Positions 1-8,654 of a stretch of DNA of 32,872 nucleotides are shown here, piece by piece. Within the stretch, counting starts at the first letter, position 1. Each line of letters opens with the position of its first letter. The notes under the pieces are model-generated. The model was not told the DNA's origin, ran no database searches, and was given only the letters and a program-made list of their open reading frames with translations. Origin of the DNA: Parabacteroides sp. PH5-46. Lineage in GTDB: Bacteria; Bacteroidota; Bacteroidia; Bacteroidales; Tannerellaceae. The stretch covers positions 1 to 32,872 of the forward strand of contig NZ_JARXXA010000027.1 in the NCBI RefSeq assembly GCF_029892785.1. The letters are read 5' to 3'. A program made the position numbers and the translations under genes.

Positions 1-266
1 AAATTTACGAATAAATATCTACTTAAACAACTGATACCCAATGTTTTTCAACCTTATCATAACTCTTTACGATAATTTCCTAACAGTTACTTAGACTTTG
101 AACTTTTTTATCATTAAAGAATATATCTCCAAAGGTAGGCAAAATAAAACAGGATTTCCACATCCCCTCCTCCTGCTCCTGATTGAGAAAAACAATCCTC
201 CCCCCTCAAAAAACCTCGTCCCCCACCCCTTTCCAACATTTTTTTCTAAAATATTTTCCAATAACA
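1..266. other. Non-coding upstream flank
   Basis: I see no convincing gene here. The stretch is AT-rich at its left end and becomes pyrimidine-rich (many CCC and CTCC runs) at about 165-240, just before the tRNA promoter. It is probably chromosomal DNA flanking the tRNA gene. Confidence 0.4.
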
Positions 267-297
267 TTTGGAGATAAAAGAAAAAGCCCTATCTTTG
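267..297 (+). promoter_or_regulatory. Promoter of tRNA-Val
   Basis: TTTG at 267-270 is followed after exactly 19 bases by TATCTTTG at 290-297. This matches the Bacteroidetes primary sigma factor consensus (TTTG, 19-21 bases, TAnnTTTG). Transcription would start about 30 bases before the mature tRNA. Confidence 0.75.
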
Positions 298-330
298 CAT
301 CGCTTTTCAGAGGAAATGCAACAACAAAAA

Positions 331-405
331 GGGCGTTTAGCTCAGCTGGTTCAGAGCATCTGCCTTACAAGCAGAGGGTCGGCGGTTCGAATCCGTCAAC
401 GCCCA
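331..405 (+). tRNA. tRNA-Val (anticodon TAC)
   Basis: The sequence folds as a cloverleaf. Acceptor arm GGGCGTT (331-337) pairs with AACGCCC (398-404), with A405 as discriminator base. The anticodon stem TCTGC/GCAGA encloses the loop CTTACAA, giving anticodon TAC. The T arm contains GGTTCGAATCC. CCA is not encoded. Its 3' half is a plausible integration target, because an integrase gene begins 292 bases downstream and points away from it. Confidence 0.95.
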
Positions 406-440
406 CAAAATGGCAAATTCCAAAGAAGACAGGAGAAGCC

Positions 441-664
441 AATAAAAGACAAAAAGTCTGTTAGTCAGTAGATTAGCAGACTTTTTTTATTCTACCCTCG
501 GACAATAAAAGACAATTTAGGACAGCAGTTGAGTGACCAAAAAGTGAGTGAAACGGCTTGGTCGATTTTGGGTCACTTTTTCGCATTTTAATCGCTGGTA
601 ACTAGTGACTTATAATGACCTAAATTGGCTTATTTAAGAGCTTTATTCTTTAAGTGATCATGAA
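441..664. repeat. Repeat-rich segment between tRNA and integrase
   Basis: AATAAAAGACAA occurs twice (441-452 and 504-515). GACA recurs at 501, 511 and 521 with exact 10-bp spacing. AGTGACC (532-538) and GGTCACT (571-577) form a dyad. Phased direct repeats and dyads beside an integrase gene resemble protein-binding sites of an attachment region. This is inference only. Confidence 0.45.
451..487 (+). terminator. Rho-independent terminator after tRNA-Val
   Basis: An inverted repeat AAAAAGTCTGTTA / TAGCAGACTTTTT (one G-T pair) encloses a loop of about 10 bases and ends in seven T residues. It lies 46 bases after the tRNA. If the tRNA 3' end is an attachment site, this terminator belongs to the inserted element. 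Confidence 0.7.
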
Positions 665-672
665 TAATTTTG
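642..672 (+). promoter_or_regulatory. Candidate integrase promoter
   Basis: TAATTTTG at 665-672 fits the Bacteroidetes -7 element. TTTA at 642-645 lies 19 bases upstream in the -33 position with one mismatch to TTTG. The integrase ATG follows 25 bases after the -7 box. The -7 box overlaps AATTTTGTCGA, a motif seen again at the right edge of the window. Confidence 0.45.
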
Positions 673-697
673 TCGAATCATTAAAAAAGAATGAGCA

Positions 698-1921
698 ATG
701 AAAAGTACGTATCGAATCCTTTTTCTTATCAGAAAGAAGAAATTAAACAAAGATGGTTTAACCAACATCATGGTCAGAATCAGTATTGGTGGAGAAAAAG
801 CAGAATTCAGTTCTCTGCAATTCGTTAAGCCTGAAATGTGGAATCCACTTGGGAAAGTTATGGGTAAAACCAAAGAAGTCCAACAAATCAATGACTCTTT
901 GGATAAAATAAAAATAGCATTAGATAAACACTACAAAGCTATTCTTGAAAAAGACGGTTATGTTACTGCTGATAAGCTTAGGGATACCTATTTGGGTAAA
1001 ATAGTTCGTAAGCACACAGTATTATCTTTATATGATATAAAGGTAGAACAGAAACGAAACCTTGTCGGGAAAACAATTCGTGATACTACTCTCGCTAAAT
1101 ATCTGGCAACCAGAAAACGTGTTGGCGATTTTATGGTATATAAATACAAGAAAGAAGATATGCCAATCCGCGATATAGATTTTCAGTTCGTAACTGATTA
1201 TGAGGTTTATTTGAAATCGGTCTGTGGATGCGGGCATAACTCAACGGTCAAGCATCTACGTTATCTGAAACAAATTGTCACCAACGCACTTAAAAACAGA
1301 TATATTACTATTGATCCTTTTGATGATTACACATTGGGGTATAAACCTGTAAAAAAGGAGTTTTTGATTGAACCTGAAATCAAGAAGTTGATGAATAAGA
1401 AATTTGAATCGAAGCGATTAGAAGAAGTACGAGATGTCTTTTTATTCCAAATTTTCACAGGATTGGCTTATATAGATGCAGCCAATCTAACAGAAGATAA
1501 TATTATAGAAGATAGCTTTGGGCAGAAGTGGATACAGCTAACCCGCCAGAAATCTTCTGTTCAGGCAAATATTCCTCTGTTAGATGTTCCTTTGTCTATT
1601 CTAAAAAAATACAGAGGATTAGAAGATGGAAAACTCCTACCCATTCATACCAACCAAAAGATGAACGAATATTTGAAAGAAATCGCCTCTTTATGCGGCA
1701 TAAACAAAAGGCTTACAACACATTGCGGTCGTCACAGTTTCGGGACGATTATGTTGACCAAAGGCGTTTCTATCGAAAGTGTTTCTAAAATGTTAGGTCA
1801 TACAAATATCACTACTACACAGATTTATGCGAAAGTTCTTAACCAGAAGATTTTTACGGAAGTGAATAAGGTCAGGGGAGAATTGGATGGCTTGGCGAAG
1901 TATTATAAGCAGAGGAAATAA
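698..1921 (+). CDS. Tyrosine recombinase (site-specific integrase)
   Basis: This 407-residue protein catalyses integration and excision of a mobile element by tyrosine recombination. The N-terminal ~95 residues look like the Bacteroidetes arm-DNA-binding domain. A SAM-like core-binding domain follows (about 105-205), then the catalytic domain. Visible catalytic signatures are HCGRH near residue 341 (the HxxR box), LGHTNITTTQIY with the catalytic Tyr near residue 377, and TGLAYIDAANL in the box I region. As in the CTnDOT integrase group, the usual box I Arg is not apparent. It sits just downstream of tRNA-Val and points into the accessory region, as expected for an element end. A terminator follows closely. 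Known relatives drive conjugative transposons and genomic islands. That this one mobilises the whole region is inference. Confidence 0.92.
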   Translation: MKSTYRILFLIRKKKLNKDGLTNIMVRISIGGEKAEFSSLQFVKPEMWNPLGKVMGKTKEVQQINDSLDKIKIALDKHYKAILEKDGYVTADKLRDTYLGKIVRKHTVLSLYDIKVEQKRNLVGKTIRDTTLAKYLATRKRVGDFMVYKYKKEDMPIRDIDFQFVTDYEVYLKSVCGCGHNSTVKHLRYLKQIVTNALKNRYITIDPFDDYTLGYKPVKKEFLIEPEIKKLMNKKFESKRLEEVRDVFLFQIFTGLAYIDAANLTEDNIIEDSFGQKWIQLTRQKSSVQANIPLLDVPLSILKKYRGLEDGKLLPIHTNQKMNEYLKEIASLCGINKRLTTHCGRHSFGTIMLTKGVSIESVSKMLGHTNITTTQIYAKVLNQKIFTEVNKVRGELDGLAKYYKQRK

Positions 1922-1938
1922 TTTCTATTGCTTTTATC

Positions 1939-1962
1939 AAGGTCGAGAATTTCGACCTTTTT
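1939..1962 (+). terminator. Terminator after integrase
   Basis: AAGGTCGA and TCGACCTT form an 8-bp stem with loop GAATT, followed by T residues, 18 bases after the integrase stop. It isolates integrase transcription from the convergent HTCS gene. Confidence 0.75.
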
Positions 1963-2084
1963 CATCTTCTCATAGTATATTTTTAGGATTCATTTTGACC
2001 AAATCGTTTAAATAGATTTGGGAAACCTAACGAATATCTAATACATTCTATAAAATAAAAGTAGTAAATATATTTCCTCCATTC

Positions 2085-5000
2085 CTAATTTGATTTAATG
2101 TATTCAGTAGGGGTAACTCCAAATTGTTTTTGAAATGCTTTGCCAAAGTATGATTGTGAGTTAAACCCGACTGCTTCTGCTACTTCATATATTTTCATTT
2201 TTTCTTTTGTCATGAGTTCTGCTGCTTTTTTTAAACGTGTAATACGAATCAAATCATTGGGAGAAAGATTAGAGATTGCTTTAATCTTCCGGTAAAGTGT
2301 AGGGCGGCTCATATTCATTTTATCGGCCAACATTTCCACATCAAGATTCATTTCTGCAATATTTTCTAAGATGATATTATTTAGCCGTTCCAGAAAGTTT
2401 TCATCAGCCTTGCTATAAGCCATTGATTTCATATTAGCAATGGGCGAGTTGAAATAGAACTTGCGGATGTTGTTACGGTTATTAAGAAGATTTGTCACCT
2501 GTGCTAGGAGAATATCCATCGAAAAGGGTTTGTCAATATAGGCATCTGCTCCTAACTCGAGCCCTTGAAGGCGTGATTGATCGGTATTGCGGGCTGTCAA
2601 TAAGATCACCGGAAGATGACTGTATTCGATATCCATTTTAATTGTTTTCAATAGCTCCAGCCCATCCATAACAGGCATCATGATATCACTTATAACCAAC
2701 TGAACGGTATTTACCTGAAGTAAATGAAGAGCCTCTTTCCCATTGAAGGCCGTAAAAACATTATAAAGAGTACTGACTTCCTGCGCAACGAAATCCTGCA
2801 TTTCATTATTATCTTCTACAATTAGAATAGCAGGTCGATCAGGCTCTGAGTGGTACATTTTCAGATTCTGGTCGGACACCTCTGTGCTCTCGTATGCTTC
2901 TTCTCCGTTTAGTCGGATAGAATCCGGTTGGTTAACAGGTAGTATCAAACGGAAGGTATTAAAAGACCTATCGTCTATCAATTCAAGTGTGCCTTGATGC
3001 ATTTTGGCTAATGACCGTGCGAGAGGTAGTCCTAATCCTGTCCCCGGTTTATGTGCTGATTCTTCACCACGGTAGAAAGGCTCGAATATCTTTTCAGATA
3101 TTTCCGCAGATATTTTTTGCCCATCATTGCTTACATCAAGTATAAATGAGTCCTGTCCTTTTGAGTATTTCAGAATAATTATGATTTTAGTTTCCGCATA
3201 TTTGAGTGCATTTGTCAGCATATTACTGATGATCTTCGTACAGGCTTCTCTGTCGATATATACATCGGCGTTATTAATCTGACTATGTATATCGAACCTT
3301 AAGTTTTGCTGTTCTGCGGTATGCCGGAAACGGGTACATATATCATTCAGCAAATCAGTAATATTTACTTTTATAAAAGAGAGCCGATAACCTTCCAGTT
3401 CTGTTTTTCGGAAATCAAGTAGCTGATTGACCAGATTTAAGACCCTATTGGCGTTTCTCTCTACTGAATTTAAGTAACCCTGTGCTTCGGTACTGATAGA
3501 GTTATCTTTCATCACCTTCTCTAATGGAGACTTAATAAGCGTTAGCGGTGTTCGTATCTCATGGGCAACATTGATAAAAAAATCTATTTTGGCCTGATAA
3601 AGTTCTTTCTCTTTTTTATCCTCAAATAGTTTGATGCTACGTTCCATCTTTTGTTTATTCTGTAACCAAAAATATCTAACAATCAGGTGAGCGAGGATAA
3701 CAGAAAGAAGAAAATAGATCGTATAAGCCATGGTCGATTTCCACCACGGTGGGTCTACAGTAATATGTAATTCGGCTGTTTCATCATTCCATATGCCTGA
3801 TACATTGGCACCTTTTACCTGGAAAGTGTATTTTCCTGGGGAAAGTTTAGTGTAATAGGCAGTATGAGCGTTTTTCAGATAATTCCAGTTGTTGTCAAGC
3901 CCCTCCATTCGGAAAGTATATTCGGTAATATTGGGTGCTATGTAACTGAGTGATGAGAAATCGATGCTGAATGTTGACTGATCGTATCCTAACTGCACAT
4001 GATTGGTAAAGGAGATCGGAAATGCCGGAATACTTGTTCCTGTTGTTTTATCGAAAATATTCATCTTCGTCAGGTAAACGGTTGCTTTCCTGTTTATCAT
4101 TTGTATTTCCTCGGGGCGGAAACCAATCATCCCTTTTACCATTCCAAAATACATCTTTCCAGTGTTGTCTTTCCAGGCTGAATTATAATTGAATTGGTTC
4201 GTGATAAGTCCATGATCCTGTGTGAAAACCCGGATAGTACCATTCTCGGGTTCCAGATTGACTAATCCATTAGCCGTGCTGATCCACATTGTATTACACG
4301 AATCCTGCAAAATTTTGAATGTCGTATTGCTGGGCATTCCTTTTTTCATATCATACCGGATAAGTTCACCTGTTTGCGGATTGTATTTTTTCACTCCTGC
4401 AAAAGTCGCAAACCAAAGATTATGTTGTTGATCCTCTATAATATCATTTATTACATTTTCGCTGAAAGAATTTATAGAATCGAGCTTAAAAGCTCCATGA
4501 TCGCCTACCAGGGGATTGTAGTAGAAAAGCCCAACACTGGCAGTCCCAATCCAGATTGTACCCCGATGGTCTTCAAAGATGCTTTGAATCCGGTTGTTGA
4601 CAGGTGACTGAGGAAGCAAACCGAATTTATCATTCTTTTCATCATAGACATAAGTACCTTTGGCTGTTCCGACCAGCAACAATCCGCTGGGGAGTTTTTT
4701 CATAATAACGATCTGGCAGCTTTCAGGTAGTTCATACCTTTTGATCACTTTACCAGTCAGGATATGAATCAACTCAATCCCATTGAGCGACCCAATCCAC
4801 ACATGATCGCCATCGGCTACAAGTCCGTGGATATTCATACGGGAAATACTATAAGGATCTTCCGATGGAGAAAAGTTTGTGTATATTCCTGTCTTTGTGT
4901 CGAGTTTATTGACCCCTGCATCTTCGGTCCCTATCCATAAATTGCCATACTGGTCGGTACATATGTCATGTACAAGATCGCCTTTCATTACATGCTCGGC

Positions 5001-6023
5001 AGGATAGGCATAGTATTTTTCGAAAGGCTGGAATGGCGAGTAGTAATTAATTCCACCCGCATAGGTTCCAATCCATATCCCGTTTTCATGGTCTCGATAT
5101 AGGTGATAAAGAGAATTGGTTGAAAGGGAGTATGGATCGAAAGGACGCTTTTGTATCATTGAATATACTCCGGTAGAAGGTGTATAGATGAACAATCCAC
5201 TTTCAGATGCGATCCACACTTCGTCTTCGGAGGTTTGAAGAAAACCCTGTACGGTTAATTCATTTTTCTTTACTTCTTCCTGTAAGATATCATGATAAGT
5301 ATTTGTCCGTACATCGAATATTTTAGCTCCATAAATAGAGGTACCTACATATATTTGTTCACCGGTAGGGTTTGCATAGGCTCTGGTCAGATTCCGAAGG
5401 GTGGCTTGGGATGAATTGGCAAAGAGGTCGTGACCTTTCATCTCGCCGTTTTCCATCAATTCATACAACATCCCGTTCGACAGGGTTATCCAAACACTTC
5501 CCTGTGGCGAAATACAAAAAGAAGTTGGTGTACCGTTATCCGGTAACGTATAAGGTTGAAAAGTATCGAGTCCGGGAGTATATTTTACCAATCTGCTGTT
5601 AAGAAAAAGCCATAGATTTCCATCCGCGTCAAATGCAAGATCGGTCGCTCGCATACCCTTAGAAAAAGGTATTTGTTCGAAAGTTTCATCGTTTCCGTTA
5701 TATTTGAACATACCATTATAGGTGCCTACCCACAACACTCCTTCTTTATCTTCTGCTATACCGACAATGTAACTGCTCCCAATAGCCTGGAATTCGTCGG
5801 GATTATCACGAAATATCCGGAAAGAATAACCATCGAAGCGGTTGAGCCCGTCACGGGTACCAAACCACATAAATCCATGCCGGTCCTGATGTATGCAGTT
5901 AATAATATTATTGCTCAGTCCATCCAACACCTGATAATGTTTGAAATAATACTGGATGGAATGAGCAGGCAAATACATTTGCAGGAACAGAAACGAGAGG
6001 ATTATTTTTGTTATTTGCTTCAT
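2085..6023 (-). CDS. Hybrid two-component system sensor/regulator (HTCS)
   Basis: One polypeptide combines sensor kinase and regulator and controls the adjacent uptake locus. The chosen start (6023) places a hydrophobic signal peptide, KIILSFLFLQMYLPAHS, at the N terminus; an in-frame ATG at 6095 would add 24 residues before it. Order from 6023: periplasmic two-bladed propeller with repeated WIGT/WVGT-type Reg_prop motifs (about 25-700), Y_Y_Y domain (about 705-763), one membrane segment (about 766-790), HisKA with phospho-acceptor His821 in NVAHEIRTP, HATPase with the GTGLGLP box, receiver domain (about 1065-1180) with phospho-acceptor Asp1113 in SDIMMPVMDG, and an AraC-type DNA-binding domain to the end. 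In known HTCS proteins the propeller binds a breakdown oligosaccharide. It is divergent from the DUF1080-SusCD genes and is their likely activator. The ligand cannot be read from the sequence. Confidence 0.95.
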   Translation of the reverse strand: MKQITKIILSFLFLQMYLPAHSIQYYFKHYQVLDGLSNNIINCIHQDRHGFMWFGTRDGLNRFDGYSFRIFRDNPDEFQAIGSSYIVGIAEDKEGVLWVGTYNGMFKYNGNDETFEQIPFSKGMRATDLAFDADGNLWLFLNSRLVKYTPGLDTFQPYTLPDNGTPTSFCISPQGSVWITLSNGMLYELMENGEMKGHDLFANSSQATLRNLTRAYANPTGEQIYVGTSIYGAKIFDVRTNTYHDILQEEVKKNELTVQGFLQTSEDEVWIASESGLFIYTPSTGVYSMIQKRPFDPYSLSTNSLYHLYRDHENGIWIGTYAGGINYYSPFQPFEKYYAYPAEHVMKGDLVHDICTDQYGNLWIGTEDAGVNKLDTKTGIYTNFSPSEDPYSISRMNIHGLVADGDHVWIGSLNGIELIHILTGKVIKRYELPESCQIVIMKKLPSGLLLVGTAKGTYVYDEKNDKFGLLPQSPVNNRIQSIFEDHRGTIWIGTASVGLFYYNPLVGDHGAFKLDSINSFSENVINDIIEDQQHNLWFATFAGVKKYNPQTGELIRYDMKKGMPSNTTFKILQDSCNTMWISTANGLVNLEPENGTIRVFTQDHGLITNQFNYNSAWKDNTGKMYFGMVKGMIGFRPEEIQMINRKATVYLTKMNIFDKTTGTSIPAFPISFTNHVQLGYDQSTFSIDFSSLSYIAPNITEYTFRMEGLDNNWNYLKNAHTAYYTKLSPGKYTFQVKGANVSGIWNDETAELHITVDPPWWKSTMAYTIYFLLSVILAHLIVRYFWLQNKQKMERSIKLFEDKKEKELYQAKIDFFINVAHEIRTPLTLIKSPLEKVMKDNSISTEAQGYLNSVERNANRVLNLVNQLLDFRKTELEGYRLSFIKVNITDLLNDICTRFRHTAEQQNLRFDIHSQINNADVYIDREACTKIISNMLTNALKYAETKIIIILKYSKGQDSFILDVSNDGQKISAEISEKIFEPFYRGEESAHKPGTGLGLPLARSLAKMHQGTLELIDDRSFNTFRLILPVNQPDSIRLNGEEAYESTEVSDQNLKMYHSEPDRPAILIVEDNNEMQDFVAQEVSTLYNVFTAFNGKEALHLLQVNTVQLVISDIMMPVMDGLELLKTIKMDIEYSHLPVILLTARNTDQSRLQGLELGADAYIDKPFSMDILLAQVTNLLNNRNNIRKFYFNSPIANMKSMAYSKADENFLERLNNIILENIAEMNLDVEMLADKMNMSRPTLYRKIKAISNLSPNDLIRITRLKKAAELMTKEKMKIYEVAEAVGFNSQSYFGKAFQKQFGVTPTEYIKSN

Positions 6024-6367
6024 CTTTATCGAACATTTTGTTGGCGATGTTAAGATAGAAGTTTTTTGAATATGCATTTTGTAATTTCTGTTCATTCTTT
6101 AGTTTTATTGCTTCATTTTGACCGCCGATCATCCTATTATCTTTTTATCTCTCTGACTTCTGAATAAAGCGAAAACGTCTTCGGTTGCTGATAATAAATC
6201 ATATACGGTTTGCCATAGTGTCTCATTTTTGTCCTGATGTTTCAACGGAGGGGATTAAAGAGTATTTTGAGATGAATTTACCATTTTTAGATAAAAGGAA
6301 AGCACGAAGAACGGGAGGTGCCGCCTTAGCTTTGTCCCATCATTTTAATCTTAAAAAATAATATGTT
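6024..6367. promoter_or_regulatory. Divergent intergenic region of the utilisation locus
   Basis: This 344-bp region separates the HTCS from the DUF1080 gene. TAGCTTTG at 6327-6334 matches the -7 consensus for rightward transcription, with the start expected near 6341. No TTTG is found at the -33 position, which fits a promoter that needs an activator such as the HTCS. I found no clear HTCS operator repeat and no obvious -7 element for the leftward gene. Confidence 0.45.
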
Positions 6368-7126
6368 ATGGTAAGAAAAACATTTGTAATGTTATGCCTT
6401 TTGAGTGGCATTACTTCCATGATGGCCCAGGGACAGCAACAGCAACGCTGGGATCCGAAAAGTACAGAATGGCACTATCCTGTACCGCCAAAAGTTAAAC
6501 CAGGCAAAGTTCCCGGTGCACCTCCATCCGATGCGATTATCCTGTTCGATGGAAAAGATCTGTCACAATGGGAGTCAGCAGATCGTGAAAATCCAGGACC
6601 GGCAGAATGGAAAGTTCAAAACGGCGAATTGATCGTTGTACCGGGAAAAGGAACAATAAAAACAAAAGAATTTTTCGGCGACTGCCAGCTACATATTGAG
6701 TTTAAATCGCCGAGTCCCGGACCACACAACGGACAAGACCGTGGCAATAGTGGTATCATGTTACAAAGCCGTTATGAAATACAGGTGCTTGATGGAGATA
6801 ACAATCCAACATATGTGAACGGTATGGTGGGTAGCGTATACAAACAAAAAGCGCCCGAGGTGAATGCCTATACTATAAACGGCGAATGGCAGGTGTACGA
6901 CATTTATTGGAGAGGTCCCCGTTTTACAACCGGAGGAGAACTTAAAGAGCCGGCAATGGTCTCTGTCGTACTGAACGGTATCCTTATCCAGAACAATTAT
7001 GTACTGAACGGTTCAACTCCTTATATCGGATTACCTAACTATACACCTCACGGACGTATGCCACTGACCCTGCAGGATCATGGTACTGAGGTGGCTTTCC
7101 GAAACATTTGGATCAGAAACCTATAG
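6368..7126 (+). CDS. DUF1080 (3-keto-disaccharide hydrolase-type) exported protein
   Basis: This 252-residue protein begins with a signal peptide (KTFVMLCLLSGITSMMAQG) and then a single DUF1080 domain of concanavalin/LamG-like fold. The typical opening IILFDGKDLSQWES is near residue 57, and the last strand, EVAFRNIWIRNL, ends the protein. DUF1080 proteins in Bacteroides have been linked to hydrolysis or 1,2-elimination of 3-keto-glycosides, cleaving a sugar bond after C3 has been oxidised. It is the first gene of the locus and is followed after 43 bases by a Gfo/Idh oxidoreductase that could supply the 3-keto substrate. The family assignment is firm. Whether it is a lyase or hydrolase, and on which glycoside, is inference from family and context. 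Confidence 0.85.
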   Translation: MVRKTFVMLCLLSGITSMMAQGQQQQRWDPKSTEWHYPVPPKVKPGKVPGAPPSDAIILFDGKDLSQWESADRENPGPAEWKVQNGELIVVPGKGTIKTKEFFGDCQLHIEFKSPSPGPHNGQDRGNSGIMLQSRYEIQVLDGDNNPTYVNGMVGSVYKQKAPEVNAYTINGEWQVYDIYWRGPRFTTGGELKEPAMVSVVLNGILIQNNYVLNGSTPYIGLPNYTPHGRMPLTLQDHGTEVAFRNIWIRNL

Positions 7127-7169
7127 AATTTCAAGTCGAGGATAGTATTAATTAAAAATCTAATAACGA

Positions 7170-8504
7170 ATGACAACACGAAGATCATTTTTAAAGAACT
7201 CCGGCATGTTAGCCGCCGGACTGGGCATGTCCTCCCTGATCACTCCAAAGGCTATGGCAGCAATGAAACAAAGCGCACCGAGCGATCGTGTAAATGTGGC
7301 TGTGATTGGGGTAGGAATGGGGTGTGCCGACCTGAATGGTATTCTGCAAAACGAATGGGCACATTGCTTAGGGATGTGTGATGTGAATCAGGAACGTTTG
7401 GAAAGCCAGGCTGCTGATTTCAAAAAACGTTTCCCGAACCAAACCGGAAATATGAAATTATATAAAGACTTCCGGGAAGTACTGTCGAATAAGGATATTG
7501 ATGCGGTTATTATCGGTACACCCGATCACTGGCATACCTATATGTTTGCAGAAGCAGAGAAAGCAGGCAAGGCAATCTATGTGGAGAAACCGGTTGCCAA
7601 TTCGATAGCCGAGTGCCATGCAATGATGGATTTCCAGAATAAATATAAAAATGTAGTGACCACAGGCTTGTGGCAAACCAGCCAGCGTTATTTTCGTGGT
7701 GCAAATGATATTCTTCGCTCGGGAGTTCTTGGTGATGTTTTCAAAGTACATATATGGTTGTGTCAGGGTACAAATCCACGTCCGGCTGTGGGCGACAGTT
7801 CCGTTCCGGCAGGTATGGATTGGGAGATGTGGTTGGGACCGGCCCCCGAACGTCCTTATAACCAGTCACGCCACCGGAACTGGCGAAGTTACTGGGATTA
7901 TGGTGGCGGACAGCAAACCGACTGGGGTGTTCACTGGATAGACTCGGCATTTGATGGTTTGGAAGCATTGGGGCTAAATAATCGTACATACCCGAAAGCG
8001 GTTTTCTCGAGTGCTTATAAACATCCGCAATCGGCAAATGAAACGCCGAGCGTACAGAGCACGATTTTCGAATACGAGAACTTCCACATTGAATGGGCGC
8101 AACAGGTAGCCCATTTATACAATCGAAATCAAGGCGTAGCATGGATTGGAAGCAATGGAACATTGGTATGTAACCGAGACGGATATGAACTGATTCCGGT
8201 AAAATCACGCGAGGGTGAACCGTTAGCGCAAGCTTACCAGATGACAGGACCATTCGAATACCGAGGCGTGATTGATCATGCAACAAACTGGGGAGAATGT
8301 ATCCGCAATAAGAATATTAAAACAAACAGCCCGATCGAAAAAGGAGCTTTTGCGACCATTTTAGCTCATATGGCTAATATTTCCTATCGGACGGGAACAA
8401 GAGTGGTGTACGACCCGAAAGCACGTAAATTTGTCAACAATAGTGCAGCTGATGCATACCTGAAACCAGCTTACAGGTCGCCATGGAAATATCCGACATT
8501 ATGA
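7170..8504 (+). CDS. Gfo/Idh/MocA oxidoreductase with Tat signal
   Basis: This 444-residue NAD(P)-dependent sugar oxidoreductase starts with a Tat-type signal, TTRRSFLKNSG plus a hydrophobic stretch ending near AMAAM. The Rossmann motif is VAVIGVGMG (about 43-51). The family EKP motif is in YVEKPVANS (about 135-143). The C-terminal substrate domain contains TDWGVHWID (about 250-258), where Asp and His usually form the active site. Relatives oxidise C3 of glucosides, exchange NADH between substrates as in glucose-fructose oxidoreductase, or act on inositols. Beside DUF1080 and SusCD, 3-oxidation of an imported glycoside in the periplasm is the most likely job. Exported members need tightly held cofactor, since free NAD is absent there. 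The substrate is unknown. Confidence 0.9.
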   Translation: MTTRRSFLKNSGMLAAGLGMSSLITPKAMAAMKQSAPSDRVNVAVIGVGMGCADLNGILQNEWAHCLGMCDVNQERLESQAADFKKRFPNQTGNMKLYKDFREVLSNKDIDAVIIGTPDHWHTYMFAEAEKAGKAIYVEKPVANSIAECHAMMDFQNKYKNVVTTGLWQTSQRYFRGANDILRSGVLGDVFKVHIWLCQGTNPRPAVGDSSVPAGMDWEMWLGPAPERPYNQSRHRNWRSYWDYGGGQQTDWGVHWIDSAFDGLEALGLNNRTYPKAVFSSAYKHPQSANETPSVQSTIFEYENFHIEWAQQVAHLYNRNQGVAWIGSNGTLVCNRDGYELIPVKSREGEPLAQAYQMTGPFEYRGVIDHATNWGECIRNKNIKTNSPIEKGAFATILAHMANISYRTGTRVVYDPKARKFVNNSAADAYLKPAYRSPWKYPTL

Positions 8505-8541
8505 ACTATACATAAATAATTACAGATAGTCAGATCGATGT

Positions 8542-8613
8542 AAAAGCCGTAAAAACCACAAATATCAGCCGGGACGGAAAATATTTTTCTTGTTCCGGTT
8601 GAGACGGCTTTTT
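8542..8613 (+). terminator. Stem-loop between oxidoreductase and susC
   Basis: Outer arms AAAAGCCGT / ACGGCTTTTT enclose an inner stem CGGGAC / GTTCCG, ending in five T residues. It looks like an intrinsic terminator or attenuator inside a same-strand gene run. It could set the ratio of enzyme to SusCD transcripts or mark separate promoters. Confidence 0.65.
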
Positions 8614-8654
8614 ATTCCACAAGTATTTATCACTCAAATTCTAATAATAATATT

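Noticed and set aside
183-464. 93-codon frame across the tRNA-Val gene
   Set aside because: It runs through a perfect tRNA cloverleaf and its promoter, and the translation is low-complexity without family features.
7741-8286. 181-codon minus-strand frame inside the first oxidoreductase
   Set aside because: It is antisense to a gene with clear catalytic motifs, and its translation has no family features.
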